Shown here: positions 43,300-51,254 of the stretch, in pieces
How positions within the stretch are numbered: the stretch's first letter is position 1
How the letters are laid out: every line of letters begins with the position of its first letter
Source of the DNA: Aneurinibacillus uraniidurans
GTDB taxonomy: Bacteria; Bacillota; Bacilli; Aneurinibacillales; Aneurinibacillaceae
Assembly: GCF_028471905.1 (NCBI RefSeq)
Contig: NZ_CP116902.1
Location: 1,462,501-1,526,500, forward strand
DNA length: 64,000 bases
Direction: 5' to 3'
The notes under the pieces: model-generated
What the model saw: only the letters and a program-made list of their open reading frames with translations
What the model was told of the DNA's origin: nothing
Databases searched by the model: none
Position numbers and translations under genes: made by a program

Positions 43300-43335
43300 A
43301 TAAACCATCCACCAAGAAAGAATAGTTTTATCAAC

Positions 43336-43351
43336 TATCAAATGATATAAT
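43336..43351 (+). promoter_or_regulatory. Palindrome over the -10 of the MarR gene
   Basis: TATCA-AA-TGATA (43336-43347) is a perfect dyad overlapping TATAAT (43346-43351), upstream of the MarR-type gene; an autorepression site is likely. A second dyad, ATAGTT/AACTAT, lies just before it. Confidence 0.55.
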
Positions 43352-43403
43352 GAGTTCATTGTATGGAATCATTTTACATCGCAGATGGTAGGAGGATATA
43401 CAT

Positions 43404-43901
43404 ATGTTTGAAGACGATTTTCTGCCTGAGGAAAAAGATATTATAGACCGACTCAATGGTCAGCCATATAATTTTGAAGCGATGACCGTTGTAACGAATT
43501 TATACCGGGCTGCCCAGCGCATGCGAGTAAAAATGGAGCGGGAAGTTCTCTCTGCTTATAATCTTTCTTGGACTGCATTTGACTTGTTACATAACCTTTG
43601 GATATGGGAGCCGCTTGAGATGAGAAAGGCAGCCAAGCTGATGGGAGTAACGGTAGCGACTGTCAGCAGCATTACAAACACATTAGAGCGGAAAGAGTTA
43701 TGTATGCGGCTAGTAGATCAGCGTGATCGTCGACTGGTCCAACTAAAGCTGACGGATCAGGGGAGAGAAGTCATTGAAGATTTATACCCTAAGTTTAATA
43801 AGGGAGAAGTTGAAATTATTGAAGGGTTAACGGAACTCGAACAAAAAATTATTACAAATTTGCTTAGAAGAATCATTCGAAATATGGATGACCCTGAATG
43901 A
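43404..43901 (+). CDS. MarR family regulator, probable hpa cluster repressor
   Basis: A 165-residue winged-helix regulator. The DNA-binding core is EMRKAAKLMGVTVATVSSITNTLERKELCMRLVDQRDRRLVQLKLTDQG, with the usual DxRDRR wing. It is adjacent to hpaB, the permease and hpaEDG, as HpaR is in proteobacterial clusters, so it probably responds to 4-hydroxyphenylacetate or homoprotocatechuate. The shared TATCAAA motif at hpa promoters is a candidate site. It has AGGAGG before the ATG and its own terminator. Confidence 0.88.
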   Translation: MFEDDFLPEEKDIIDRLNGQPYNFEAMTVVTNLYRAAQRMRVKMEREVLSAYNLSWTAFDLLHNLWIWEPLEMRKAAKLMGVTVATVSSITNTLERKELCMRLVDQRDRRLVQLKLTDQGREVIEDLYPKFNKGEVEIIEGLTELEQKIITNLLRRIIRNMDDPE

Positions 43902-43948
43902 AAAGCCAGTCTCAATCGTCATGTACGACTTTTGAGACCGGCTTTTTT
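43901..43948 (+). terminator. Terminator after the MarR gene
   Basis: AAAAGCCAGTCTCAA pairs with TTGAGACCGGCTTTT, followed by a T-run; the stem begins at the stop codon. Confidence 0.85.
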
Positions 43949-43998
43949 TTACAAAAAAACAGAAATATATTCATAGATATCGTTAGATAACAAATGAC

Positions 43999-44039
43999 TT
44001 GACAGTGGAATATTCCTGTAATAATCTTAAAGTATCAAA
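43999..44039 (+). promoter_or_regulatory. Promoter of the hpaE-to-hpaG operon
   Basis: TTGACA (43999-44004) and TAATCT (44022-44027), 17-nt spacer. TATCAAA (44033-44039) lies at the expected start point, the same place as in the hpaB promoter. Confidence 0.6.
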
Positions 44040-44081
44040 AGGTTCTAATAATTTAAAATTTTCAAGAAGATAGGGGTGCTT

Positions 44082-45560
44082 GTGTTGGTAACAAAAGCGA
44101 GAGAGAAAATCATCGTTGCGAATGTGCCTGTATCACCAGACCATTATATTGGGGGACAGCGTATTTCCTCGACAAAATCGTTTACAGTTATTAGCCCGAT
44201 AGATGAATCTGTGTTAGGAGAAGTGGCAGCGGGGGGAGCGGAAGAAGTAGATGCCGCAGTACGCGCAGCTTTGAAAGCGTATCCAGAATGGGCGGCATTA
44301 GGCCCAAAAGGGCGCGGTGTCTACCTGCGCCGCTTTGCTGATGTTCTTGAAAGTCGGGTTGAAGAGCTAGCAGCAGTAGAGACGATGAGCAACGGATCAC
44401 TGCTAGAATCGGGCCGCAAGCGTGTCATGAAACGCGCTGCGCTTAATATTCGTTTTTTTGCCGAATGGGCGGAAAATCTAAAGGGAAAAACGTGGGAGTC
44501 GAATGGGACCCAGTATAGTGTTCATTATCAACCATCGGGGGTGTCGGCTCTAATTACGCCGTGGAACGCACCGCTCATGTTAACAACCTGGAAAGTAGGT
44601 CCGGCATTAGCCGCGGGAAATACCGTCGTTGTGAAGCCGCCGGAATGGGCACCTTTCACCTGTTCTCTGCTTGCTGATTGCGCAGAAGAAGCAGGCCTTC
44701 CTGCTGGTGTATTAAATATTGTGCAGGGAATTGGCGAAGAAGCGGGAGCGGCGTTGACCGGACATCCAGGGATTAGCCGTATTTCGTTTACGGGCTCTGT
44801 TGAGACCGGACGCATCATCGGAAAAGTAGCAGCGGACCGCATCGTTCCTGCCAGCATGGAACTAGGTGGGAAATCTCCGCTCATTGTCTTCGCGGATAGT
44901 GACTTTGAGGCGGCCGTTCGGACCACGATCGGACAGTACGATAATGCGGGGCAAGTATGCTTGGCAGGTACCCGGATTCTTGTTGAACAGTCCATTGCCG
45001 ATCGCTTTTTAGCGGCGATGACAGAAGCGGCGAAAAAGATTGTACTCGGTGATCCGCGTAACGAAGAGACGGATGTAGGGCCGTTAATCACACGCGAACA
45101 TATGAACAAAGTAGAAGGCTTTGTCGAGCGTGCGAAAGCGCAAGGAGCACGACTTTTGTACGGTGGTAACGTATCTGAACAACTGGGCGGGCTGTATTTT
45201 GAACCGACATTGTTTACAGACGTTCCAGAACATGCGGAGATTTTAAAAGAGGAAGTATTCGGCCCTGTGCTGACGTTCCAGACTTTTAGCACAGAAGAAG
45301 AAGCCATTCAAATGGCAAACAATACGGAGTACGGATTAGCTGCTACGATCTTTACGGGAAATGAAGCACGAGCGAAAAGAGTTGGAAGCGCAATCACAGC
45401 CGGAACCGTATGGATTAATACATTTTTTGCCCGTGACTTATCGGCTCCGTTTGGCGGAAGCAAGAAGTCAGGGATCGGACGCGAAGGTGGGGATTGGAGC
45501 TTTGATTTCTTCTGTGACATTGTCACGCTAGCTCATAAGACAGATTCATTCAATTCATAA
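44082..45560 (+). CDS. hpaE: Aldehyde dehydrogenase, probable 5-carboxymethyl-2-hydroxymuconate semialdehyde dehydrogenase
   Basis: About 492 residues of the NAD(P)-dependent ALDH family. The catalytic glutamate is in SMELGGKSPLIVF and the nucleophilic cysteine in YDNAGQVCLAGTR; SFTGSVETGRIIG is the cofactor-binding turn. It oxidises the ring-cleavage semialdehyde of homoprotocatechuate to the diacid, as judged from its place directly before the extradiol dioxygenase; other aldehydes are possible. The start is uncertain between GTG 44076, GTG 44082 and TTG 44085; AGGGG at 44072-44076 favours 44082. Confidence 0.88.
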   Translation: MLVTKAREKIIVANVPVSPDHYIGGQRISSTKSFTVISPIDESVLGEVAAGGAEEVDAAVRAALKAYPEWAALGPKGRGVYLRRFADVLESRVEELAAVETMSNGSLLESGRKRVMKRAALNIRFFAEWAENLKGKTWESNGTQYSVHYQPSGVSALITPWNAPLMLTTWKVGPALAAGNTVVVKPPEWAPFTCSLLADCAEEAGLPAGVLNIVQGIGEEAGAALTGHPGISRISFTGSVETGRIIGKVAADRIVPASMELGGKSPLIVFADSDFEAAVRTTIGQYDNAGQVCLAGTRILVEQSIADRFLAAMTEAAKKIVLGDPRNEETDVGPLITREHMNKVEGFVERAKAQGARLLYGGNVSEQLGGLYFEPTLFTDVPEHAEILKEEVFGPVLTFQTFSTEEEAIQMANNTEYGLAATIFTGNEARAKRVGSAITAGTVWINTFFARDLSAPFGGSKKSGIGREGGDWSFDFFCDIVTLAHKTDSFNS

Positions 45561-45592
45561 AAAATCCTAGTAAAAAATAAGGAGTGATATAA

Positions 45593-46474
45593 ATGGGTGA
45601 AATTATTGGGGCTGCTATTTTGTCGCATGTTCCGACGATTATGTTACCGGAGCGGGTTCGACTGGAAATGAACAAAGGAAAAGGCGATACAACGCTGATC
45701 GAAGGATTGAAACGACTGCGTTCTGAAGTGCTTGATCAACTAAATGCGGATACATTCATTATTTTCGATTCACACTGGCATACGACATTTGAAATGGTCG
45801 TAGACGGGCGTGAGCATTATGAAGGGCTTCACACATCAGATGAAATGCCGCGCAGTTTGCAGGATATTCCGTACAACTATGACGGCGACCCTGAACTGGC
45901 GACGATTATTGAAGAAACAGCGAAAAACTATGATGATGTGTGGGTTCATGTAAGCCGGAATGCAAACCTTCCGATCCATTATGGCACGGTCAATCTGGTA
46001 CACCATCTGCATCGTGGGGAACGAGTGCTTTCTATTGGGACATCACAAACAGGAGAACCGGAAGATTTCCTGCGATTCGGAGAAATGCTGCGGGAAGCGA
46101 TTGAAAAAAGCAACCGGCGCGTTGTGTTGCTAGGCTCTGGCGGACTTTCACACAAGTTTTATTCGCTGCGTGATATCAGGGTGTATGAAGAATATGATCC
46201 GAAATACCTCATTTCTCCAGAAGCGCGTGAAATTGATGAAAAAATCATCAGTTTATTCCTGGAAGGGAAACATGGTGACGTGATTGATCTTGTGCCTGAA
46301 TTCCGCACATTCAGCCCAGAGGGGCGCTTCGGACATTATCTCATGATGGCAGGCGCACTCGGGCAAAAAGCATGGACGGCTCCGGGGCAGAAGTTCTCTG
46401 AGTATGAGGCGTCAGCAGGAACAGGCCAGGTGAACATCTGGTTTCCAAGACCAGCAGCAGGATGGGAAGGATAA
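45593..46474 (+). CDS. hpaD: 3,4-dihydroxyphenylacetate 2,3-dioxygenase (LigB-type extradiol)
   Basis: A 293-residue class III extradiol dioxygenase. Iron-ligand histidines are in AAILSHVPTIM (residue 12) and FDSHWHTTFE, with further conserved LLGSGGLSHKFYS and GRFGHYLMMAGA. It opens the homoprotocatechuate ring next to the hydroxyls to give 5-carboxymethyl-2-hydroxymuconate semialdehyde, the HpaE substrate. It lies 32 nt after hpaE with AAGGAGTG before the ATG. The family resemblance is to E. coli HpaD rather than the vicinal-oxygen-chelate type common in other Gram-positives. Confidence 0.92.
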   Translation: MGEIIGAAILSHVPTIMLPERVRLEMNKGKGDTTLIEGLKRLRSEVLDQLNADTFIIFDSHWHTTFEMVVDGREHYEGLHTSDEMPRSLQDIPYNYDGDPELATIIEETAKNYDDVWVHVSRNANLPIHYGTVNLVHHLHRGERVLSIGTSQTGEPEDFLRFGEMLREAIEKSNRRVVLLGSGGLSHKFYSLRDIRVYEEYDPKYLISPEAREIDEKIISLFLEGKHGDVIDLVPEFRTFSPEGRFGHYLMMAGALGQKAWTAPGQKFSEYEASAGTGQVNIWFPRPAAGWEG

Positions 46475-46499
46475 TCTATACGGATAGGGAGGCGAATCC

Positions 46500-47855
46500 A
46501 TGGCAATCGGTGCAAATTTCATAGGCAATAACAAAGGGCGCCAGTCCGCTATCGAGCAATCGATGCAGGAATTGGAGCAAAAAGGGGTTAAGTTTGTCCG
46601 TCTGCTGTATAGTGATATTCACGGATTTCCGCGTGGAAAGGATATTCCGTTAGAATTCTTCCCTTCTGTTGTGGAAGAAGGGCAGGCATTTTGCTACTGG
46701 AATATTGTAGATGGCCTTGATGGAAGTCCGCTGCATGCTCCCGAAATGCCGGATCGTGGCTACCCGGATATGAAAGCGATTCCGGACTTATCGACTCTAG
46801 CGATGATCCCGTGGGAGAAGGATACAGTACAGTGTCTGGCTGATCTGGTTGATCATGAGGGACGGAAAATCGATATTTCGCCCAGGCAATTTTTAAAAAG
46901 GGTAACGAAGCTATTTAAGGAGAATCTTGCGGTCACGCCTATTCTTGCACACGAATTAGAGTTTTATCTGTTACAAAAGTCGGGGAATAGCTGGGAGCGA
47001 TATAGCGACAAGCAGGGCTTGATTTATACAGTAGGATACCGTTCGGATGAGCGGGGGCTAATGCAAAAATTTATGGAAGCGGGTAAAAGTTTGCATTTGC
47101 AGGCGACCGCTGCGAATCATGAGCATGGTGGCGGTCAATTTGAAGTGAATATGCTGCACGGAGAAAGTGTTGCTGCGGCTGACCGGGCATTCAGTTTTAA
47201 AAACATGATCAAAGAAGTGGCAGCTTGTAACGGCTTGATGGCCACATTTATGGGCAAACCGTTTACGGATCAGCCAGGATCGGGCTTTCATCTTCATCTT
47301 AGTTTGGTAGATGAGCATCATCATCACAATGTTTTCTCCGACCCATCTGCACGAGATGGAATAAGCAAAAATATGAAACATTTTATGGCAGGTATATTGC
47401 ATCATGCGCCGGCTCTTACTGCCTTCCTGGCTCCGACCATTAATGCGTATAAGCGGCTCATTCCGAATAATATTGCGCCGGTAGCGGCCGATTGGGGCTA
47501 TGACAATCGCCATCGCTTCATTCGGATTCCTCCAGAACGTGGTTCTAGCAGCCGGATGGAAATACGGGGTGGCGATGGGGCGGCGAATCCGTATTTGATT
47601 TCTGCGGTATGTCTGTTAGCCGGTTATAACGGAATCATAAAGGAAATGGAATTACAGCCAGAGACGGAACCAGGGAAATCACTGCCGCGAACATTGACAG
47701 AAAGTCTAGAAAAATTACATGCAGATAAAGACTTGTGTGATTTAATCGGGAATGCGATGGTTACGGCATATACGGCTGTAAAAAGAACGGAAATTGAACG
47801 GTATCAAACATATGTAACAGACTGGGAGCTTAACGAATATGTCTACCACTTATAA
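46500..47855 (+). CDS. Glutamine synthetase-like gamma-glutamyl-amine ligase
   Basis: A 451-residue glutamine synthetase-fold enzyme with the ATP/metal motifs HEHGGGQFEVNML, the PGSGFHLHLSL block, NAYKRLIPN, NRHRFIRIPPER and RMEIRGGDGAANPYL. It departs from housekeeping GlnA (no adenylation motif, changed N-terminus) and fits the gamma-glutamylpolyamine/aromatic-amine ligase group (PuuA, GlnA3-like). Such enzymes couple glutamate to an amine. Position inside the hpa operon, with a PuuD-like hydrolase overlapping by 17 nt and an APC permease nearby, suggests the amine is aromatic (for example tyramine or dopamine). This is inference. Confidence 0.85.
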   Translation: MAIGANFIGNNKGRQSAIEQSMQELEQKGVKFVRLLYSDIHGFPRGKDIPLEFFPSVVEEGQAFCYWNIVDGLDGSPLHAPEMPDRGYPDMKAIPDLSTLAMIPWEKDTVQCLADLVDHEGRKIDISPRQFLKRVTKLFKENLAVTPILAHELEFYLLQKSGNSWERYSDKQGLIYTVGYRSDERGLMQKFMEAGKSLHLQATAANHEHGGGQFEVNMLHGESVAAADRAFSFKNMIKEVAACNGLMATFMGKPFTDQPGSGFHLHLSLVDEHHHHNVFSDPSARDGISKNMKHFMAGILHHAPALTAFLAPTINAYKRLIPNNIAPVAADWGYDNRHRFIRIPPERGSSSRMEIRGGDGAANPYLISAVCLLAGYNGIIKEMELQPETEPGKSLPRTLTESLEKLHADKDLCDLIGNAMVTAYTAVKRTEIERYQTYVTDWELNEYVYHL

Positions 47856-48591
47856 ACATGCAAAGAAGCCGTTAATCGGCATTACTACATGGAGACGAGA
47901 TTTACCTACTTTTTTAGGTGAGAAGACGGATTTATATACGATTGGACCAGAATACGTGGAAGCCATTGAAGAGGCAGGAGGAATGCCTATTCTTCTGCCT
48001 CATGCCAAACCTGAGGCTGCCCCCTTGTATTTGGATTTGCTAGATGGGTTGCTTGTGTCTGGCGGGGGAGATGTCGATCCTGCTAGTTACGGTCAGACAA
48101 ATGAGGGCAAGTCTTACGATGTAAAGTCTGGTGCCGACGCTTTTGAGATTGCTTTATTGCACGAGGCGTATAAAAGGAGATTACCGACACTTGGAATTTG
48201 CCGGGGCTTTCAAATTATGCAGGTCGCTTTTGGGGGGAAGATGCTGCAAGATCTGCATGAAGTATTTCCGCTTCATCCGAAAAACGAGGGGAAGCCGGAG
48301 TATATCTTAAGTCAGAATCATATCGTGTCGTTTGCAGAAGATTCGATTCTAGCCGATGTATACGGAAGTGTAACCCGGACAGTAAACACCATTCATCACC
48401 AATGTGTACAAACAGTAGGAGATGGCTGGACTCCGATCGGCTGGAGTGAAGACGGAATTATTGAGGCAGTGCAAGCAAGTGGCGACTGGCTGGCATTAGG
48501 TGTGCAGTGGCATCCGGAAAAGTTGAAGGATGAAGTGGAGCATAAGCTGTTTGCGTATTTCATTCAAGCGGCGGGGAAGGTAGAAAAGTAA
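47839..48591 (+). CDS. Gamma-glutamyl-amine hydrolase, PuuD-like class I amidotransferase fold
   Basis: A 250-residue peptidase C26-type protein. The nucleophile elbow LGICRGFQIMQVAFGG puts the catalytic Cys at residue 121, and LGVQWHPEKLKD gives the His-Glu pair. Family members hydrolyse gamma-glutamyl-GABA and similar products back to glutamate. It overlaps the ligase gene by 17 nt, so the two are translationally coupled and probably form a load-then-release cycle. Confidence 0.9.
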   Translation: MSTTYKHAKKPLIGITTWRRDLPTFLGEKTDLYTIGPEYVEAIEEAGGMPILLPHAKPEAAPLYLDLLDGLLVSGGGDVDPASYGQTNEGKSYDVKSGADAFEIALLHEAYKRRLPTLGICRGFQIMQVAFGGKMLQDLHEVFPLHPKNEGKPEYILSQNHIVSFAEDSILADVYGSVTRTVNTIHHQCVQTVGDGWTPIGWSEDGIIEAVQASGDWLALGVQWHPEKLKDEVEHKLFAYFIQAAGKVEK

Positions 48592-48634
48592 AGAAACGAA
48601 AACCATCTTAATAAGACTAAATATTTAAAATTAT

Positions 48635-48663
48635 TTGATATAAAACGTTAGATATGATAAATT
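48635..48663 (+). promoter_or_regulatory. Possible internal promoter before the decarboxylase-like gene
   Basis: TTGATA (48635-48640) and TAAATT (48658-48663), 17-nt spacer, with TTTGATA (reverse complement of TATCAAA) overlapping the -35 and CGTTAGATATG in the spacer, similar to the hpaB dyad half. Confidence 0.4.
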
Positions 48664-48704
48664 CATTGTAAACGATTACCTTGCATGGAAAGGAAGATGA
48701 ACGT

Positions 48705-49499
48705 ATGTCAAAGTTAAATGGCTTCTCCTTGCCGCTTTCTCCTGAAGGAAAAGCAAATCTGTTACCGGCTCCTCCCTGGCATTATTCGGGTGATATGCTG
48801 CTGGTTGAATATCGCACAGATCCAGATGCGGTAATCGCCCTTCTGCCCGACGAATTGGAACCGGCAGATGATCCGGGGGCTGTCTCGGTTATTTTTGCAG
48901 ACTGGCAGTCGTGCACGGATAACGGACAGGAATGGCTTGATCCATACCACGCTCAGTACAAAGAAGCGATGGTGTATGTAGGGGCGAAATACAAAGGACA
49001 GCCGATTTGTCGTTGCGTCTACATATGGGTGGACAAAGACTTTGCCATGCTGCGCGGCTGGGTTCAAGGATTCCCGAAAAAACACGGAGATGTATGGATG
49101 TCCCGTCCGGTTACAGTAGGCAAAGCAGGCCCGCGTCTTGCTCCAGGTGGCAAGTTTGGCGCTACGCTTTCGGTGGGAGGCAGACGCCTTATCGAAGCGC
49201 AAGTAAACTTGACTGGTCTGTCTGAAAAAGGCCCGCAGGTGAATAATCCGCCGCAGTACAACAGCCGTCATTTCCCGAGATGGGATAGCCTGGAGCCTGC
49301 TCTTTATGAAATGGTAACGGTAAAAGGGGTCGATAAAGAATGCAGTCCGATCTGGGAAGGAACGGCAGACATTAAAGTATTTGATTCGCCATTTGAAGAA
49401 TTGAAAGCGCTTGAACCAAAAGAAATCATCGGTGGTTTCTATCATTCGTTTGGCTACACGATGATTGGTGGCGAAGTAGTGGAGCAACATAAACGCTAA
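48705..49499 (+). CDS. Acetoacetate decarboxylase family protein
   Basis: About 264 residues with the ADC fold. The Schiff-base lysine region is GWVQGFPKKHGDVW and the glutamate-rich/AVDDPG-like YRTDPDAVIALLPDEL N-terminal segment is typical. The ATG at 48705 follows GGAAAGGAAG; an ATG at 48681 lacks a ribosome site. Apart from acetoacetate decarboxylation, ADC-fold enzymes include pyruvate aldolase-dehydratases. Its place between hpaED and an hpaG-like gene suggests it handles an oxo-acid of the homoprotocatechuate meta pathway, possibly in place of the missing HpaF/H/I steps. That is inference. Confidence 0.85.
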   Translation: MSKLNGFSLPLSPEGKANLLPAPPWHYSGDMLLVEYRTDPDAVIALLPDELEPADDPGAVSVIFADWQSCTDNGQEWLDPYHAQYKEAMVYVGAKYKGQPICRCVYIWVDKDFAMLRGWVQGFPKKHGDVWMSRPVTVGKAGPRLAPGGKFGATLSVGGRRLIEAQVNLTGLSEKGPQVNNPPQYNSRHFPRWDSLEPALYEMVTVKGVDKECSPIWEGTADIKVFDSPFEELKALEPKEIIGGFYHSFGYTMIGGEVVEQHKR

Positions 49500-49533
49500 A
49501 AAAGGTTCATCTGTGATAGAAGGAGGAAAATGA

Positions 49534-50346
49534 ATGCAATTCGTTCGTGTAAAGCGTGGGGAGCAGATTGTAAAAGGATATAAAGAAGGCGAGATTCTCT
49601 TTTTAGAGAATGGGGAAAAAGTTCATGAATCGGAGGCGCATTTTCTAACACCGATCGAGCCGACAAAAATCATTGCGATGCACTTGAATTTTCCAAGTCG
49701 TATTGAAGCGTTTGGGATCAAGGACCCGCGCTGGCCGTCTTACTTTATGAAGCCTCTTTCCTCTCTTGCTGGACACCGTGCAGAAGTGGCCCGACCTCGT
49801 AACACCCAGTATTTGAACTACGAGGGAGAGATTGCGCTTGTCATCGGTAAAAAAGCAAAAGGGGTATCGCGCGAGGAGGCGTGGGATTATATTGCCGGAT
49901 ACAGCCCGGTGATTGATTACGGCCTGCATGACTTCCGCACTTCGGATGCTGGATCGATGCTGCGGGTAAAAGGACAGGACGGGTTCTGTCCGATGGGGCC
50001 GACGCTTATTCCAGCGCATGAAGTAGACCCGCATAATATGACGGTTCGGACGTATGTGAACGGCAAAGTGGCGCAGGAAGGGAATACAGGCACATTTAAA
50101 TTTGCATTCGACTATATTATCGCAGACTTGTCTCGTTTGATTACACTGGAGCCAGGCGATGTGATTTTGACCGGGACTCCGGCTAACTCTCGTCCGGTTC
50201 AACCAGGTGACGTAGTAGAAGTGGAAATTGAAGGCTATCCACGCTTGACTACGACAGTTGTGGAGAGTGAAGTGGATTTTGCTGATTTCGGTGCGCAGCC
50301 GGAAGACTCGGATAATGCGCGGAATACAGCGTTTGAAATTGAATAG
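49534..50346 (+). CDS. FAH family hydrolase/isomerase, HpaG-like
   Basis: A 270-residue FAH-fold protein. Metal ligands lie in YLNYEGEIALVIGK and GYSPVIDYGLHDFR; KGQDGFCPMGPTLIP and the C-terminal EPGDVILTGTPANSRPV are HpaG-like (the family is close to 5-oxopent-3-ene-1,2,5-tricarboxylate decarboxylase/2-hydroxyhepta-2,4-diene-1,7-dioate isomerase). In the pathway it would decarboxylate and isomerise the HpaE product. Only one HpaG-type domain is present, whereas E. coli HpaG is a fusion of two. It is the last gene of the operon; AGGAGG precedes the ATG. Confidence 0.87.
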   Translation: MQFVRVKRGEQIVKGYKEGEILFLENGEKVHESEAHFLTPIEPTKIIAMHLNFPSRIEAFGIKDPRWPSYFMKPLSSLAGHRAEVARPRNTQYLNYEGEIALVIGKKAKGVSREEAWDYIAGYSPVIDYGLHDFRTSDAGSMLRVKGQDGFCPMGPTLIPAHEVDPHNMTVRTYVNGKVAQEGNTGTFKFAFDYIIADLSRLITLEPGDVILTGTPANSRPVQPGDVVEVEIEGYPRLTTTVVESEVDFADFGAQPEDSDNARNTAFEIE

Positions 50347-50353
50347 CAGCCCG

Positions 50354-50390
50354 AATCCCTTTCTGCTTTGTGTAGAAAGGGATTTTATTT
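50354..50390 (+). terminator. Terminator of the hpa operon
   Basis: AATCCCTTTCT (50354-50364) and AGAAAGGGATT (50374-50384) are exact complements, then TTATTT. Confidence 0.85.
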
Positions 50391-50495
50391 ATGCTCTCCG
50401 GCTGGTACTAGTTTGACAGATACTGCTGCGCAACATTGCAAACTGTAAATAATCATTGACAAATACAAAAATAAAAAAGTAAAATTATTTTAAAA

Positions 50496-50511
50496 AACTG
50501 ACTAATCAGTT
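50496..50511. promoter_or_regulatory. TetR-type operator upstream of its own gene
   Basis: AACTGA-CTAA-TCAGTT, a perfect 6-bp-arm dyad 20 nt before the TetR start codon. A variant of the same site lies at 51193-51210 before the next gene. Confidence 0.6.
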
Positions 50512-50531
50512 AATTTTGCAGAGGGAATAAA

Positions 50532-51164
50532 ATGAGTGAAGTATACACAGAAGAATACATTGTAGAAACCTCAGTCAAAGATATAGAGCGAGTCAAGAAA
50601 AGAAGAGCGGAAATCATTGATGCAGCAGTAAAGATTTTTTCGGAAAAAGGATATCATGCAACTACCACCAAGGAAATAGCAGATGCAGCAGGAATGAATG
50701 TGGGGACTATGTTTCAATATGTAAAAAATAAGCAGGATATTTTGTATTTGGTCTGTTGTCATATTCATTCATTGATTGAGCAAGCTTTGTATGCAGCTAC
50801 TCCAGAGACTGCCGATCCTATGAATGTAATCGCACAAGATGTGACTGCGCTTTATCAAATTATCGATCAAGTGTCCGATTATGTTCTCATTATGTACCAG
50901 GAAACTGCTTCGTTAGATAAAGCAGCTCGTAGATCATTCCTCAGCAGGGAACAAAGGTTATGCAGCTATCTTGAGAATCAGATTAAAAAAGGAATAGAGG
51001 TTGGTATTTTCAACGTTGAGCCCGAATCAGTACCTCTTATAGCAGAAGATATTCTTGTTCAAGCTCAAATGTGGGCTTTTCGGAGGTGGTCTTTATCGAA
51101 GAAATTTACCTTGGAGAGCTATATTGCCGCGCGAATTGAATTATTAAAAACGCTGCTTCAGTAA
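50532..51164 (+). CDS. TetR family transcriptional regulator
   Basis: A 210-residue regulator with the N-terminal TetR helix-turn-helix (IIDAAVKIFSEKGYHATTTKEIADAAGMNVGTMFQYVKNKQDILY) and a helical ligand domain. GAGGGA precedes the ATG. It probably represses itself and the divergent-function operon that starts 90 nt downstream on the same strand, since near-identical dyads lie before both. FadR/PaaR-like members respond to CoA esters, which would match the adjacent CoA-ester-type enzymes, but the ligand is not evident. Confidence 0.9.
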   Translation: MSEVYTEEYIVETSVKDIERVKKRRAEIIDAAVKIFSEKGYHATTTKEIADAAGMNVGTMFQYVKNKQDILYLVCCHIHSLIEQALYAATPETADPMNVIAQDVTALYQIIDQVSDYVLIMYQETASLDKAARRSFLSREQRLCSYLENQIKKGIEVGIFNVEPESVPLIAEDILVQAQMWAFRRWSLSKKFTLESYIAARIELLKTLLQ

Positions 51165-51192
51165 CCAATACGTTTTTGGTAGGCAAATTTCC

Positions 51193-51210
51193 AACTAACT
51201 AGTCAGTATT
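51193..51210. promoter_or_regulatory. Second TetR-type operator
   Basis: ACTAACTAGTCAGT (51194-51207) is an imperfect dyad matching the operator at 50496-50511 (ACTGACTAATCAGT) at all but two positions, 45 nt before the 51255 start. Confidence 0.5.
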
Positions 51211-51254
51211 CTTAAGAGGAATATTTTGATTAGTAAGTAACGGGGGGATCGAGT

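Larger units (their letters stand above)
42775..43320. repeat. Composite non-coding repeat unit 2
   Basis: Homologue of unit 1 (3217-3948) in the 641-nt gap between the permease and the MarR gene. It begins with a decayed version of the same terminator (GGGCTGTCTCGGAAGCC...GGGGCAGCTC, then T-run, 42778-42824), then copy D (42835-43070), the conserved spacer (43071-43198) and a shortened inverted copy E (43199-43299). The right-hand terminator and the 20-bp flanking repeat of unit 1 are not present here. No gene is supported inside. Confidence 0.78.

Noticed and set aside
44528-45307. 259-codon open frame antisense to the aldehyde dehydrogenase
   Set aside because: Shadow frame of a well-supported ALDH gene; no family features or ribosome site.
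48762-49490. 242-codon open frame antisense to the acetoacetate-decarboxylase-like gene
   Set aside because: Shadow of a recognised gene; residue content (Arg/His/Phe-rich) is typical of antisense frames.
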